A stretch of DNA of 64,000 nt from Aurifilum marmelostoma (Eukaryota > Ascomycota > Sordariomycetes > Diaporthales > Cryphonectriaceae), in assembly GCA_027559495.1 (NCBI GenBank), contig JAMXSV010000021.1, positions 930,001 through 994,000 of the forward strand, read 5' to 3'. Both the position numbers and the translations under genes were made by a program. The notes below the pieces were generated by a model. It made no database searches and had not been told where the DNA came from. It was given only the letters and a program-made list of their open reading frames with translations. This document shows positions 46,022 to 57,011 of the stretch, piece by piece; the stretch's first letter is position 1, and each line of letters opens with the position of its first letter.

Positions 46022-47900
46022 GTTATGCCCAACGTAGGTGCCTTCTGTCTGTCTGTTTTTGTCTGTTCGGGAGGTGGAAGGTACGATACCGAGGGGAATT
46101 GGCGAGTTGCGAACTGGAAGAACCACTGGCTCTGCTGTGATGGGCGTTACAAGTGTATCAAGGTGATAGATATGGCGGTCACGACTTAGGTGCCTTTGAT
46201 TCAAAAATAGCTTGTCTATGGGCACCTTGTTGTTTCAGGGCCCTATCTCTCCTGGTCTGATGAGAGTGGCACGTGAGAGAATCCAAAAAGAAAGATCTCT
46301 GTAAGTAACTGAGACCGGGTAGTAATTTATAGATGTTGTGAATTTGCTCGACTTCATGGCTGGATGGAAGGAAGAATATGAAGAAGAGGAGGGAAAGGAG
46401 GGGGGGGGCAGCACACTAGTGAGACACAAGTCTCCCCCCTTTTGGTAATGACCTGTGATGGCGAATTAAACTGACTCTGAAGATTCTTCACATGATACGA
46501 TGATCCAGGCAATTTCCATATTGACAATATGTAGCGCTGATACCGGCCAATGGTTATTAGTTGAGGCACATTACCAAAAGGGATGTGAATAGGACCCATG
46601 TCGCAATATTGGACTAGCACAGCAAGAGCCAATGGTGACTTTTGCAATGCGAAGAAAATTGGGCCATGCTAGACAATAGTCAGTCTGAAGGTAACTGTGA
46701 ATGGGTGTGAATAGGACGGGATGTGGATTGTTCTGGGGAAAGAATGAAAATATGCTTCCTATTGTGCCCCCCTTTGAGAAGCATTGTAGTGAGAAAAAGT
46801 GGGGACACATGCCGTCATGGTGATATGCGCCTCCTCCTCCTCGGTATGGTAGGAGCCAGGCATGAGCCTTCCATCTCATTCCCTTCGGTGCAAGTGCTGC
46901 TGTGCCAAGGTCTTTAGAATATCCTCGTTATCTCATGTGTTTGGGGTCCCCCCCCCACACGAGGAATGTTGCTGGCAAGGGCGCCTCACGAGCCTCATCG
47001 GAGACAACCACTTGAGACTATGCTGACTGGGGAGACAAGGGGGATGGGGCGGCAGCATGACCAGCCTTGCCGGGGCGAATAGCTGTTGTTGCTCACCGTA
47101 GAGCGGTCCAACAGGTGTCAACTGAGCTGACAAAATGATGTGTTCTGAGTGTTCACATGCAAATGAATGAGGTTGCTGCTAGTCATTGTTACCTGTGTGC
47201 CGACATGCGATTGTTGGCATCCAAAAGGGTGTTTTATAACTACATCTACCCAATGAACTTTCTCTCTCTTTTCACACACACACAAAGCTTTATTGCATTG
47301 TTGCCAGTGTTGGCAGACCTGAGCGGCATATTGTCATTCCATACGCTATCAAGTCTCAAGCCTGCAAGGTGATTGATTGTCTTGTCGGGCAGCCAAGAAC
47401 ACTATGGTCGACAGCCACCTCTAGCAACCTCTCTCTAGCCACTGCATCCCGTACCCTCCAGGCTTCATCGGCACGCAGGAAGCAAAGTATGTTGAAATTC
47501 TTTTGTTTCCCCAAAACGCCGATCGTAAATGCCCCGTTGAGTGGTATCTTATCTTGTAAATGCCAGCCATGTCTCTGTTGAAAGACGCCGCTCCCAAATG
47601 GGTCCTCTCTCTGTATGAATAGCCAGGCTAGACAGAAATAATCCCGAACAGAATTTCTTCGCAACGCCGATTTGAATAGAAAAATTCTTGATGAATATGA
47701 CCCTACCCAGGGGTCAGACCGCCCAAAATCAGGTTTGTTGAGAACCGAACGCCTCTTTTCGTCAATTGTCCTGCGTCCAAAACATTAATGTATACCAGAA
47801 AAAAATGGCTCAATGTGAGCCTGTTCTTCTGCTTCAATTCATGAAGCTAAAATGCAAAGCGGGAAAGACGTTGAATCTTTCTGGCTGTGATGCGAGGCGC
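46022..47900. other. Intergenic, no gene seen
   Basis: This spans the leader of the preceding gene (CACGTG at about 46,270), a run of G at 46,401-46,408 and the 3' flank of the SAM synthetase gene. No supported frame was found. Confidence 0.6.
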
Positions 47901-49204
47901 TTAGTATTTGAGGGCCTTGGGCTTCTCCCAGCTGAAGGTCTGGTTGGTGCCAAAGTGGCCGTTCTTGGCTGTCTGGTAGTAGATGGGCTTGGCCAGGTCC
48001 AGCTCCTTGACGATGACGCCGGGGCGGAGGTCAAAGTTGTTGCGGATGATCTCCACGAGCTCGTCGTTGGTCTTGGACGAGGTGCCGTAGGTGTCGACGA
48101 AGATGGACAGAGGCTCCGCGACACCGATGGCGTAGGACAGCTGGACGAGGGCACGGCGGGCAAGGCCAGCAGCCACGAGAGACTTGGCAACCCAGCGGCC
48201 GACGTAGGCAGCGGAACGGTCCACCTTGGAGAAATCCTTACCGGAGAAGGCACCACCGCCGTGGGCGCCCCAGCCACCGTAGGTGTCGACAATGATCTTG
48301 CGGCCGGTGAGACCAGCATCACCCTGAGGGCCACCGATGATGAACAGGCCGGAGGGTTGGATCTGTGTACATCATGACCTGTCAGTATGACACACACCTA
48401 CACACACACCTACACACCCACACAAGAGTGGGAGGGAGGAAAGATTTTGGGCGTAAGGCGCGGACTTACGTGGTAGACGGTCTTATCATCGAGGTACTGG
48501 GCGGGAATGACCTTCTGGATGATCTTCTCCTTGATCTCCTTGCGCAGCTGCTCGGTGGTGATGTCCTCGGAGTGCTGAGCAGAGACGACGACGGTGTCGA
48601 CACGCTTGGGGACGACAGCACCGTTGTCATGCTCGTACTCGATGGTGACCTGAGTCTTGGTGTCGGGCCGCAGCCAGGGCAGGGAGCCGTCGCGGCGGGC
48701 GGCGGACATGGCAGCGTTCAGCTTGTGGGCGAGGAGGAGGGTGAGCGGGAAGAGCTCAGGGGTCTCGTCGGTGGCATAGCCGAACATGATACCCTGGTCG
48801 CCCGCGCCGAGCTCCTCGAGGGCCTTCTCGTAGTGCAGGCCCTGGGCGATGTCGGGAGACTGCTGTTCGATGGCGACAAGCAGGTTGAGGGTCTTGTAGT
48901 CGAAACCCTTGGAGGAGTCATCGTAGCCGATGTCCTTGATGGCGTTCCGGACGACGGCCTGGTAGTCGAGCTTGGCCTTGGTGGTGATCTCACCAAAGAC
49001 CATAATCATACCAGTCTTGGTCGCAGTCTCGCAGGCAACCTTGGAGAGGGGGTCCTCAGCCAGGCAGGCGTCCAGGATGGAGTCAGACACCTGGTCGGCG
49101 ATCTTGTCGGGGTGACCCTCGCCGACAGACTCGGAGGTGAAGAGGAATCTCCCCTGGTTGTGGTGGGAGGAGCCATTGACTCCGTTCGTCCCGTTGGCGG
49201 CCAT
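47901..49204 (-). CDS. SAM2: S-adenosylmethionine synthetase (methionine adenosyltransferase)
   Basis: Two exons (49204-48470 and 48362-47901) give 398 residues. The intron of 107 bp is rich in GTGTGTAGG repeats. The enzyme makes S-adenosylmethionine from methionine and ATP in the cytosol. Visible motifs are FTSESVGEGHPDKIADQVSD (near 22-41, ATP and methionine binding), GAGDQGIMFGYA (near 133-144), and in exon 2 GGPQGDAGLTGRKIIVDTYG and GGGAFSGKDFSKVDRS. The lysines and aspartates of the active site are all present. It is slightly longer than yeast Sam1/Sam2 (382-384) because of a short Asn/Gly/Ser N-terminal leader. A long CT/GA-rich 5' leader precedes it. The symbol is given by yeast analogy; the fungus may have a single gene. 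Confidence 0.96.
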
Positions 49205-51029
49205 TGTGTATTGTTGTTGGGGGATAGTGGAGGATGAGGAAGAAAAGAGGAAACTGTCCGATCGAGTCAGCGATTGCTTGTTGAGCGTGGAGGACGGTAT
49301 TGCGTTTGTTGTCTTGACAAGAAACGGGGCGAAAGATGCTCAGGGTGGGTGATGAAAACAAGAAGCTGAACAGAGGGGAAGACGGAAGACAATTTTGTAG
49401 TCGGAGAGGGGGGGGAGGATGTAGAAAGAAGCAAGCAATCCCTGAGCAAGCAGAGGGAGAAAAGTACGGGACAGAGAGGGACTGTCAACAAGTTGACCAA
49501 GGTTTCGGAATTTTCTTGAGGAAAGACGAGCTAGGGATGGCGTGCTGTCGGGAAATTGGTTGACCTGACGCGCCCTTTTTTTTTTTTGTTTTTGTGACAA
49601 CCTAGGCGTCGAAGACAAAAAGGATGAAGAGTGAAGAACAAGAGACAACAGGCAAACAGAAACAATGCAGAGTCCCCGAGGTGATGGATGGGTTGAGGTG
49701 CGAAGATGTGGTAAGGAAGGAGGAGAAAGACGAGGAGGAGGAGGGGTTGTCACGCAGGTGGGGGAGAATTTATCTGGGTTTCAATCGGCGTCGGATGTAC
49801 AAGCGCGGAGTGCAGTTAACGTACAGGAGACTATTGACTGGTAACAAGCTCTAGGATATGGATCCAGCACCTTTTTTTTTCTTTTTTTTCTTTCCCCTGC
49901 TCTTAAGGGAGAACGGCGGTCGAGGGCAGAGGATCCAAAAAGCTACAGTACAAAGAGAGAGAAAAAAAAAGGGAAAAAGTCGCCGAAGGCCGGCGCCGGG
50001 TAGATTCGCCATACAGTAGTGCCCCCTCCCCTCACTGTGGGTTTCCTATACTTTTACCCGCACCTCATTGTGCTAGATTCTTCTTGTACCCACTACTTGA
50101 GAAAAAAGCCGTGCTCCTTGTCAAGGGCAGGTCCATCAGCGCTCGACGCCCAGTATTATGTATTTCCTCGAGCACGGGGGGTTCTGTGCCCCGCCTGGGC
50201 AAAAACCCTCAGACCTACCGAGATGGCACAACCGAGTCTGCAAATTGCCAATGGACTGCACGCCTCTCAAGTCTCTACTGTGTCAATTAAAAGGGCTTTT
50301 TAGGAGTCCGTGTGATGTATATATTGGTGGACATGATGTCCATGGTTGATACGGAGTAATAAATACTCACCACAAATCCCAGGCGAAATAAAAATCCGGC
50401 CCTGTCGGAAAGCCAATGCCTAAGATCAACCTTCTGGGTACAGTCTGCTATACAGGTAGCATATGATCATATGTACCCGGCTCATACTATAGTACGTAGT
50501 AGGACCGGGAAAACTCCGGCAGTCCCATCATGGGAGTATCTCGCAGAGATTATCCGGGATCCTGCCCCCCCTCCCCTCCCTATCAGCGGACGGGGCAGCA
50601 GAAAGCAAGCAGACAGCAAAAACTCAAAAGTTTTTGATTTCATACTCGAGTTATTTGCTGCATGAATAGACGCTAGGCAGGCTGGAGGGTCGTGACAACA
50701 TCTTACCGTACCACAGTAGAAAAAAAAATACTACTTACCGCGCCGCCAATGTACCTGTAGCCCGAGCCTAGCCGTCGTGCTTCAGTGGTGCTCTTCAGTG
50801 CAGTAGGAGAAGTACAGGCTATGCTTGTATGCCTACCGGCGATAAGATAAGAAGCTTAACGGCGGGGCATGTCTGTCACTTCTCACCATAGGCGTTTCGG
50901 GCCAAAAAAATCCAGGTGGGACGTCACCAGCACTTGCGGTTGCGCCTCTTACCGGACAACACATAATCGATCCTCGATCCTCCACCCGCCCGCCTGGGCT
51001 GCGCAGAAGCATCAGTCGTCACCGTCAAG
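49205..51029. promoter_or_regulatory. Divergent intergenic region between SAM synthetase and GPN3
   Basis: These 1.8 kb contain GA/CT-rich tracts (49,205-49,760), poly-T runs (49,575-49,588; 49,870-49,890), and ATAGTACGTAGTAGG near 50,489. A poly-A run lies at about 50,718-50,729. The SAM synthetase leader probably extends into it and may hold an intron. No frame is convincing. Confidence 0.5.
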
Positions 51030-52072
51030 ATGAGCAAATTCGGTGTCATGGTCATGGGGCCGGCAGGGGCGGGAAAGGTAAGAAGAACGAACCCCCCACC
51101 CCTTCTTGTCTTCTCGTTTGAAGCGTGACGTCGCATTGCATTCGCTTCCTCCTCCTTCTGACCATATCGCAGTCCACCTTTTGCTCCGCTCTCATCACCC
51201 ACCTCCAGCTCAACCGCCGCTCCTGCTTCTATGTCAACCTCGACCCGGCCGCCGAGTCCTTCGACCACACCCCGGATCTTGACATCAGAGACCTAATCTC
51301 TCTCGAGGATGTCATGGAGGAGATGGGCCTGGGCCCCAACGGCGGCCTGGTCTACTGCTTCGAATTCCTGCTCGACAACCTAGACTTCCTCACCGAGGCC
51401 CTCGACGGCCTAACCGAGGAATACCTCATCATTTTTGATATGCCCGGCCAGATCGAGCTCTACACCCACATTCCCATTCTGCCTACCCTGTGCAGGTTCC
51501 TCAGCCAGCCCGGCGCTCTGGACATACGCCTCTGCGCCGCCTACCTGCTCGAGGCTACTTTTGTTGTCGACCGCGCCAAGTACTTCTCCGGCACCCTGAG
51601 CGCCATGAGCGCCATGATGCTGCTCGAGGTGCCGCACCTCAACATCCTCTCCAAGATGGACCTGGTCAAGGGCCAGGTGCGCAAGAGAGATATGAAGCGC
51701 TTTCTCACGCCCGACGCCGGCCTCCTCGATGACGACCCGGCCGAGCTGGCTAAGAGACACGCGCTCAGCGGGGGCACGTCTGGAGGGCCAGGAGGCAGGG
51801 CGGATGGTGACGATGTCGACGATGACAACGTTGATCCCTCGGAGAGGGATGCAGTGATGCGCGGTGCGAGCTTCAAAAGGCTGAACAAGGCCGTCGCCGG
51901 CCTGATCGAGAGCTTCAGTATGGTCAACTACTTAAAACTCGACGCCTCGGACGAGGACAGCGTTGGCGCGATTCTCAGCTATATAGACGACTGCATTCAG
52001 TACCACGAGGCGCAGGAGCCCAAGGAGATGAAGGACGAGGAGTTTGAAGAGCAGGAAGATGAACAAGACTAA
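51030..52072 (+). CDS. GPN3: GPN-loop GTPase 3
   Basis: Two exons (51030-51077 and 51173-52072) give 315 residues. The first exon encodes MSKFGVMVMGPAGAGK, and the intron falls inside the P-loop (GPAGAGK/ST). Further motifs are NLDPAAE, the GPN signature LGPNGGLVY, the G3 motif DMPGQIELY and the G4-type SKMDLV. The C-terminal third has a variable Asp/Gly-rich loop (about 215-245) and an acidic tail (EFEEQEDEQD). GPN3 pairs with GPN1 to assemble and import RNA polymerase II and III. The length is slightly above the usual 280-290 because of the loop and tail. It is convergent with the APQ12 gene, 400 bp apart. Confidence 0.94.
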
Positions 52073-52472
52073 GAAAGCCACTGCTCAGACTGGCTGGGGT
52101 TTGGCGGGACGGCAACAGTCTCTGAGATACCATTGCTTTTATCATTTGCATAGCGTTGGCGTTGTTATGGTCCGGCAAAACCCGTCAGGAATGTCAATTT
52201 GCCATATCTCTGTCTCTCTGCACACAAGAACGACGGCTTCAGGCTTCCTCTGAAGGAGATTTACTCCGCCCTTGTAGTACTTGTGGTATTCTGCATGCAT
52301 CGTAACTCTCATGACAAGTCATGCGCCTCCCCAACGCCTCACGAAATCAAACCATTCTGCGAAGAAAGCGCGCGCAAACACACACCCGCAACACACCGAC
52401 TGCTGGCCGATCCCTTCCCCACCGACGCCCAGGGACCGGCGTTGCGTACCCTGGAAGATGTGGTGACCATCA

Positions 52473-52859
52473 TCAACCGCGACCAGCAGGCGATCCATAC
52501 CCGCCACCCGCACCGCCGGTGCCCATATTTTGTTGACCATCGTACCTGTTGTATTCGGCTACCCAGACATCCTTAAGTGACGCGCCGTACCCGGCAATCT
52601 TGCTCACCACGACCACCAGGTCGCGCACTGTCTCTTCAGGCCCCCGCTGGTAGACGAACGCGACGCCCGCGGCCACGGCGGCCCAGAACATGAGCCGGAA
52701 GATCAGGCCGGTGACCCACAACAGCATGCGCCGTATCCACGCGAGGACCTGCACGGCCAGCACGAACACGAGCACCACGAGGATGAGGATGACGATGTCG
52801 GGGGAATTGACGAGGATCTCGTTCAGACGCGCGACGAGCGGCTCGGCGATGGGCGCCAT
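52473..52859 (-). CDS. APQ12: APQ12-like nuclear pore/nuclear envelope protein
   Basis: This 128-residue protein is predicted from one exon. It has two close membrane segments, IVILILVVLVFVLAVQVLAW (about 22-41) and LLWVTGLIFRLMFWAAVAAGVAFVY (about 46-70), split by a short basic turn WIRRM. An amphipathic helix (EETVRDLVVVVSKIAGYG) and a Gly-rich end follow. This is the architecture of the fungal Apq12 family, ER and nuclear-envelope proteins needed for pore assembly and membrane fluidity control. The family is short and weakly conserved, so the assignment rests mainly on the hairpin layout. Confidence 0.7.
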   Translation of the reverse strand: MAPIAEPLVARLNEILVNSPDIVILILVVLVFVLAVQVLAWIRRMLLWVTGLIFRLMFWAAVAAGVAFVYQRGPEETVRDLVVVVSKIAGYGASLKDVWVAEYNRYDGQQNMGTGGAGGGYGSPAGRG

Positions 52860-54212
52860 GGTGTCGACAAATTGCCGCCTGAGGTTGTTGAGTGGGGACG
52901 AGGACGAGAGGATGTGTCTGTTGATGAGGTGGAGCGTATTTGCTGAGAATATTGCTGCAGGGAGAAACAGTTAGCAAGGCCTTGTCGCGTTCCGTGGTGC
53001 CAACTTGGCATGATGCAGGAGGGCGAAGAAGGAGGAGGAGGGTATGGGTCAGGATGTTGGAGGAAGACTACTGGTTATGGATCTTGTCGCATACTTTCTC
53101 TGGCCACGTTCAGATTCTGAACGAGGGTATCAAAAACGTCTCGATCACCCTCCATAGCCTCGACTGGTCTTGTTCTGCTGCTGACCTCTCGGTCGTGTTG
53201 TTGTTGGGTTGAAATGAGATTGGAGTTTGTAGAGATCGACAGATGGCACTTCTTCAGTGGTGATGGTTGGAGAAGTGTAGAGAGCGAGAGAAAGAGCAGT
53301 CAAGGGCAGGTAGGTGGAATAGGAGAACACGGTTGTATTTGTGTCAATGTCTGTGGCTGAGAGGAGCAGCTACTGGCAAAATCTTGTCTTGAAAGGCCAG
53401 GAGTCTCATGTACGGTGAGTTGTTGTTGCTCGCTTGGGTCTCGCAGGGTCCAGAATGCTGTGGAGATCAAAGGCCTGGTCCACTTGGAGTACTGTAAAAG
53501 ATGGGCAGGGATTCTCGTCGTCAAAGTGGGGCACGGGCCAAGGCCCAGAGTTCGCGCTCATCCAGACCAGAGGAAGAGGAAAAGAGTACTGCTCTCCTGT
53601 ATACATTGGTAATACTCATCCAATAATAGAAGAACGTAGGCAGTTTTATAATTCCATGGAGATATGTATACGTGGTACTTGAATTACAAGGCTTTGTTAT
53701 GTAAGGTGAGTGATGTTTAATTTTATCATCAAGACATTACTATATGTATCATATGCTGTACACTTTAGGCATGAAAACCAAATGATGTGTGTACAAGCCA
53801 TTTGAGGCTGAGAACTCTCAGGCTTCAGAAGGGCAGACAAGCCTGGTATTCTGAGTTAGAAAAAGAAGAACAAAAGGCAAGCAAAAAAAGGGTATCAAAG
53901 TGTTGTTCCCACTCATTCTGGGTATAATCTCAGTGCCAATCAAGCGCGCCTTTTTCCGTCCACCAAAGCACCGACCCATGACAGCCAAAATTCGCTCCTA
54001 GCTCCTCCTATTGATGTAAGCAGAACAAAGGGAATATAATTAGATGAAAGAAGCTATTGATTCTGATGATCATGTTGTGCAATATGGATATAGCATCGCT
54101 CCTGCCGCCGGAGACCCTATAGCAGGTTGCTGGCAGCGGCTTTCTCGTAGGAAGAGTTGAAACCTGAGCATGACAAACCCCCTTTCGCAAAGCAAAGCAA
54201 AGTGTATTTGAC
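52860..54212. other. Intergenic, no gene seen
   Basis: This is the leader region of the APQ12 gene (possible leader intron near 52,950-53,050) followed by AT-richer sequence at 53,600-54,000. No gene was recognised. Confidence 0.55.
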
Positions 54213-57011
54213 TCAGGGGGATTCAAGTCCCTCTAGGATCTTTCTGGCTGTGTCGATTCTGCGCCTGTACATCCTTGCATCCGTGCTAGCCCGACTGTTC
54301 TCCGTAATGCCGAGAACACATCGGCCGAGGCTTGCCACGAGCCTCTCAACCAAGAACTGATCATCTCGGTGGAGAGTCTCGATCACTGCCGTGGTGCCGC
54401 TCTGTTCAATGATGCTGGTCGGACTGCCGAGGTTGCGCAGAGAAGCAGGAGCATTATGCTTGTGTTCTCTGTTGGTGACGCCATTGCTCTGTAGGCCCTG
54501 GCCACTGAACACGGAGTTGGACCTGGACTTGGCTTCTAGATCTGAAGAACCACCACCGTCTGGAGTAGATACCCGGCTGCTGCCAGTCTTGCTGTTCCGC
54601 TTCACCAGGGGAAAGCTGCGGGTCGTACCGGTGGACTCGAATGACGAGACAGAGGGAGCGTGTGGCCTTGTCGAGGCCGTCGAGCTCATGGGCCGCCGGA
54701 TCGCCGAGTAGAGGGCCTCGGGACGCGAAGTCCTCTGCTCTGCCTGCAGGATCTTGACTGAGGGTGACTCGGTACCAGGAAAGGTGGCACCATTTGAGAT
54801 GGGAGGTGTGGCTCGCCTCTCCACTGCATCTTTGCCCAGGTGCAAGGAAGGGAAAGCCTCTTGACCATCCTGGTCCTCGTCGTCGTCGTCCTCCACGATC
54901 TCCTCGTGCTCTTCACTTGCAACGCCTGAATCATGCGTCTGGCGGCTTCCCGCTCGTTCTTCCGCAGTGGCGAATGTATCGACTGTCGAAATCGACGTTT
55001 CACTGCCACGCCTTGTCCTTGCTGCTGCAGACGAAATGCCGTCGGCAATGGGACCTCTTGTGGTCTCGACCGAGTCTTCGGACCCAAAGCTGGTATCGCT
55101 GCCGCGGCGCCCCATGCGCTGACTCATAGTCCCCATGGCGCTGTGGAGGAAGAAGTGCTCGTAGTCAAAAGCGTCCTCGCGGTCTTCGTGCGAAAGCGGG
55201 TGCTGAACAGACTCATGGTAGATGGAGTCGCCGTCGTCGCTCACCAAGTCATCGTCATGCGTGGCTGCCTCCTCATATTCTGACTCCGAACGCTCCTCTT
55301 CTACGTCACCATTCTCAGTGAGCATATCATTGTCGTCCTCGATGCTCACCTCAGCATCGCAGCGGACTGCATCCGCCTCATACAAGCCGACGTCATCGGC
55401 ACCCTCGGGGCCCAGGCGCTCTGTGGTCACAGCCGTACTAAGGGGTGAGACATCATCCATCTCACCCCGGACCGGGGTGCCAAAATGACCACCCAGCAAC
55501 GCATGTCCCGGTGCTGGCTCATCGCTCAAGGGTGAAACGTCCGCAGTGTTGGCCTGCGCTTGCGCTTGCGTTTCTGCGTCTCCTGCAGGCGCGGCATACC
55601 ACGGGTTCGTGCGGGCATAGGTGAAAGGACTAGGCGTGCGCACGCCCTGCAAGCTTCGTCTCTTGATACTGTCCGCACGCGCCTGCTCACGCAAACTCGA
55701 AATCTTGCCCTTGAGATCATTCACCTGGTCCTGTATGTCTCTCATCTGCGACGTGGAAGCAGACCGCGCAAGCCCACGATCAGTGGGCCCTCGAGCTGTT
55801 GGAGGGCTCGTGTTTGACGGATACCCATGCGTGATGCCGAGTCCGGTTGGCCTCGCAGGTTGAGACGCATCATCCTCACCAAGAGTTTCCAGTGAGGCAT
55901 CGCGCATGATGTAAGAGACCCTCTGGCGGTTGTATTGGCCATTTAGCTGATCCGCGCTCTTAGAGATAGTCAGGGGTTGTTGCCGAGGGCCATTGGCGAC
56001 GCCGAGCGAGGTCGAGGACCGCTGTGGGTAGACTTTGACCGGGAGACCGATGCGGAGGGAGTTGTCACTACTCATCCTGCGGTGTCCAGCAGGAGGTGGG
56101 ACGCCCGACGTCGACATGATGAGGGCCGTGGATGCTCTGGCGATCGGGGGCGAGGGTGTGGAGGTGTTGGAATCCGAGTATGAGGGGACGACCAGCGAGC
56201 TCCGGGCCCTCGTGAGGTTGTCCTCCATGAGCGTTAGCCTCTTCTTCGCGTTCGCAAGGATCTGTTCCGCCCTGCGGCTCAACTGCGAGGTGGTGTATTT
56301 CTGCCTGTTGTCGCGGCTGAAAGCCGGGGAGGAGAGGGGGGGCCCGTGGGCGAGGGATGTGTCGTCAGCATAAGAACTGGCGAGGCTCTCCTCGTCGTCC
56401 CCCTGGAAGACGCTGTCGCCAACGCTGACAGTGTCATCGAACTCAACAACAACGGGGGCATGATCGTGGTCGGTAATGGTGCTGTTGCTGTCGCTGGAAT
56501 TGCGGCGTTCTCGCTGAGCCGCCTTTGCGCGCCTTCTTATGGCGCTCAGGCCGCCCGTGCCTTTCCCTATGGTAGGAGAGGAGCGCAGAGCAGCATCTCC
56601 GTCGCTGTCGTCCGCCTTGAGCCCGAGAGCAGTGGTCGTCGCGGGGCCGTAGCGCTGCCGAGGGGGTGAGGGTCTTGCTGGTGTGCTCTCGACCTCGGTC
56701 ACCTCACCAATATCCGAGAGCATGGTGCCATTCCCGTATATGATGGGCGTAGTAGGTGCAACGCCGGAAAGAGCATGGTATTGTTGAAAGGAGTTGCTGT
56801 ATATGTTGTTTCCTGATGCGTAGCCGGCCTGGGGGTCCTTGTACAAGCCCAGAGGAGACTGCATGTCGCCGTTGAGGTCAACGGGAGAGGATTGGTCGTA
56901 GTCGGGCAGGATCATGTCTGGATTCGTCAGAGTCGGCGAGGCGGGCGGTTCTGAGCTCGAAGCATGCGCCGAGGCGCTGACGATACCGCTAGGGAAAGCC
57001 ATGGTAGTCAT
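54213..57011 (-). CDS. Large Ser-rich, acidic fungal protein with central coiled coil, function unknown
   Basis: The protein has 932 residues in a single exon. Most of it is low-complexity: Ser/Thr/Pro-rich N-terminal half with LPDYD near the start, and a strongly acidic centre (about 560-680, runs such as EEIVEDDDDEDQDGQE). Two ordered pieces stand out. The first is a coiled coil near 430-460 (MRDIQDQVNDLKGKISSLRE). The second is a C-terminal helical region (about 870-932), containing TAVIETLHRDDQFLVERLVASLGRC and ending RRRIDTARKILEGLESP. An earlier helix, QLSRRAEQILANAKKRLTLM near 240, may also coil. Similar proteins exist across Pezizomycotina, often with uninformative names. No catalytic motif, signal peptide or membrane span is visible. 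The leader is probably long (to about 58,050). Confidence 0.8.
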   Translation of the reverse strand: MTTMAFPSGIVSASAHASSSEPPASPTLTNPDMILPDYDQSSPVDLNGDMQSPLGLYKDPQAGYASGNNIYSNSFQQYHALSGVAPTTPIIYGNGTMLSDIGEVTEVESTPARPSPPRQRYGPATTTALGLKADDSDGDAALRSSPTIGKGTGGLSAIRRRAKAAQRERRNSSDSNSTITDHDHAPVVVEFDDTVSVGDSVFQGDDEESLASSYADDTSLAHGPPLSSPAFSRDNRQKYTTSQLSRRAEQILANAKKRLTLMEDNLTRARSSLVVPSYSDSNTSTPSPPIARASTALIMSTSGVPPPAGHRRMSSDNSLRIGLPVKVYPQRSSTSLGVANGPRQQPLTISKSADQLNGQYNRQRVSYIMRDASLETLGEDDASQPARPTGLGITHGYPSNTSPPTARGPTDRGLARSASTSQMRDIQDQVNDLKGKISSLREQARADSIKRRSLQGVRTPSPFTYARTNPWYAAPAGDAETQAQAQANTADVSPLSDEPAPGHALLGGHFGTPVRGEMDDVSPLSTAVTTERLGPEGADDVGLYEADAVRCDAEVSIEDDNDMLTENGDVEEERSESEYEEAATHDDDLVSDDGDSIYHESVQHPLSHEDREDAFDYEHFFLHSAMGTMSQRMGRRGSDTSFGSEDSVETTRGPIADGISSAAARTRRGSETSISTVDTFATAEERAGSRQTHDSGVASEEHEEIVEDDDDEDQDGQEAFPSLHLGKDAVERRATPPISNGATFPGTESPSVKILQAEQRTSRPEALYSAIRRPMSSTASTRPHAPSVSSFESTGTTRSFPLVKRNSKTGSSRVSTPDGGGSSDLEAKSRSNSVFSGQGLQSNGVTNREHKHNAPASLRNLGSPTSIIEQSGTTAVIETLHRDDQFLVERLVASLGRCVLGITENSRASTDARMYRRRIDTARKILEGLESP

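Noticed and set aside
48365..49237. 290-residue open frame antisense to SAM synthetase
   Set aside because: Its Gly/Val/Leu/Asp-rich translation is the usual mirror of a highly codon-biased gene.
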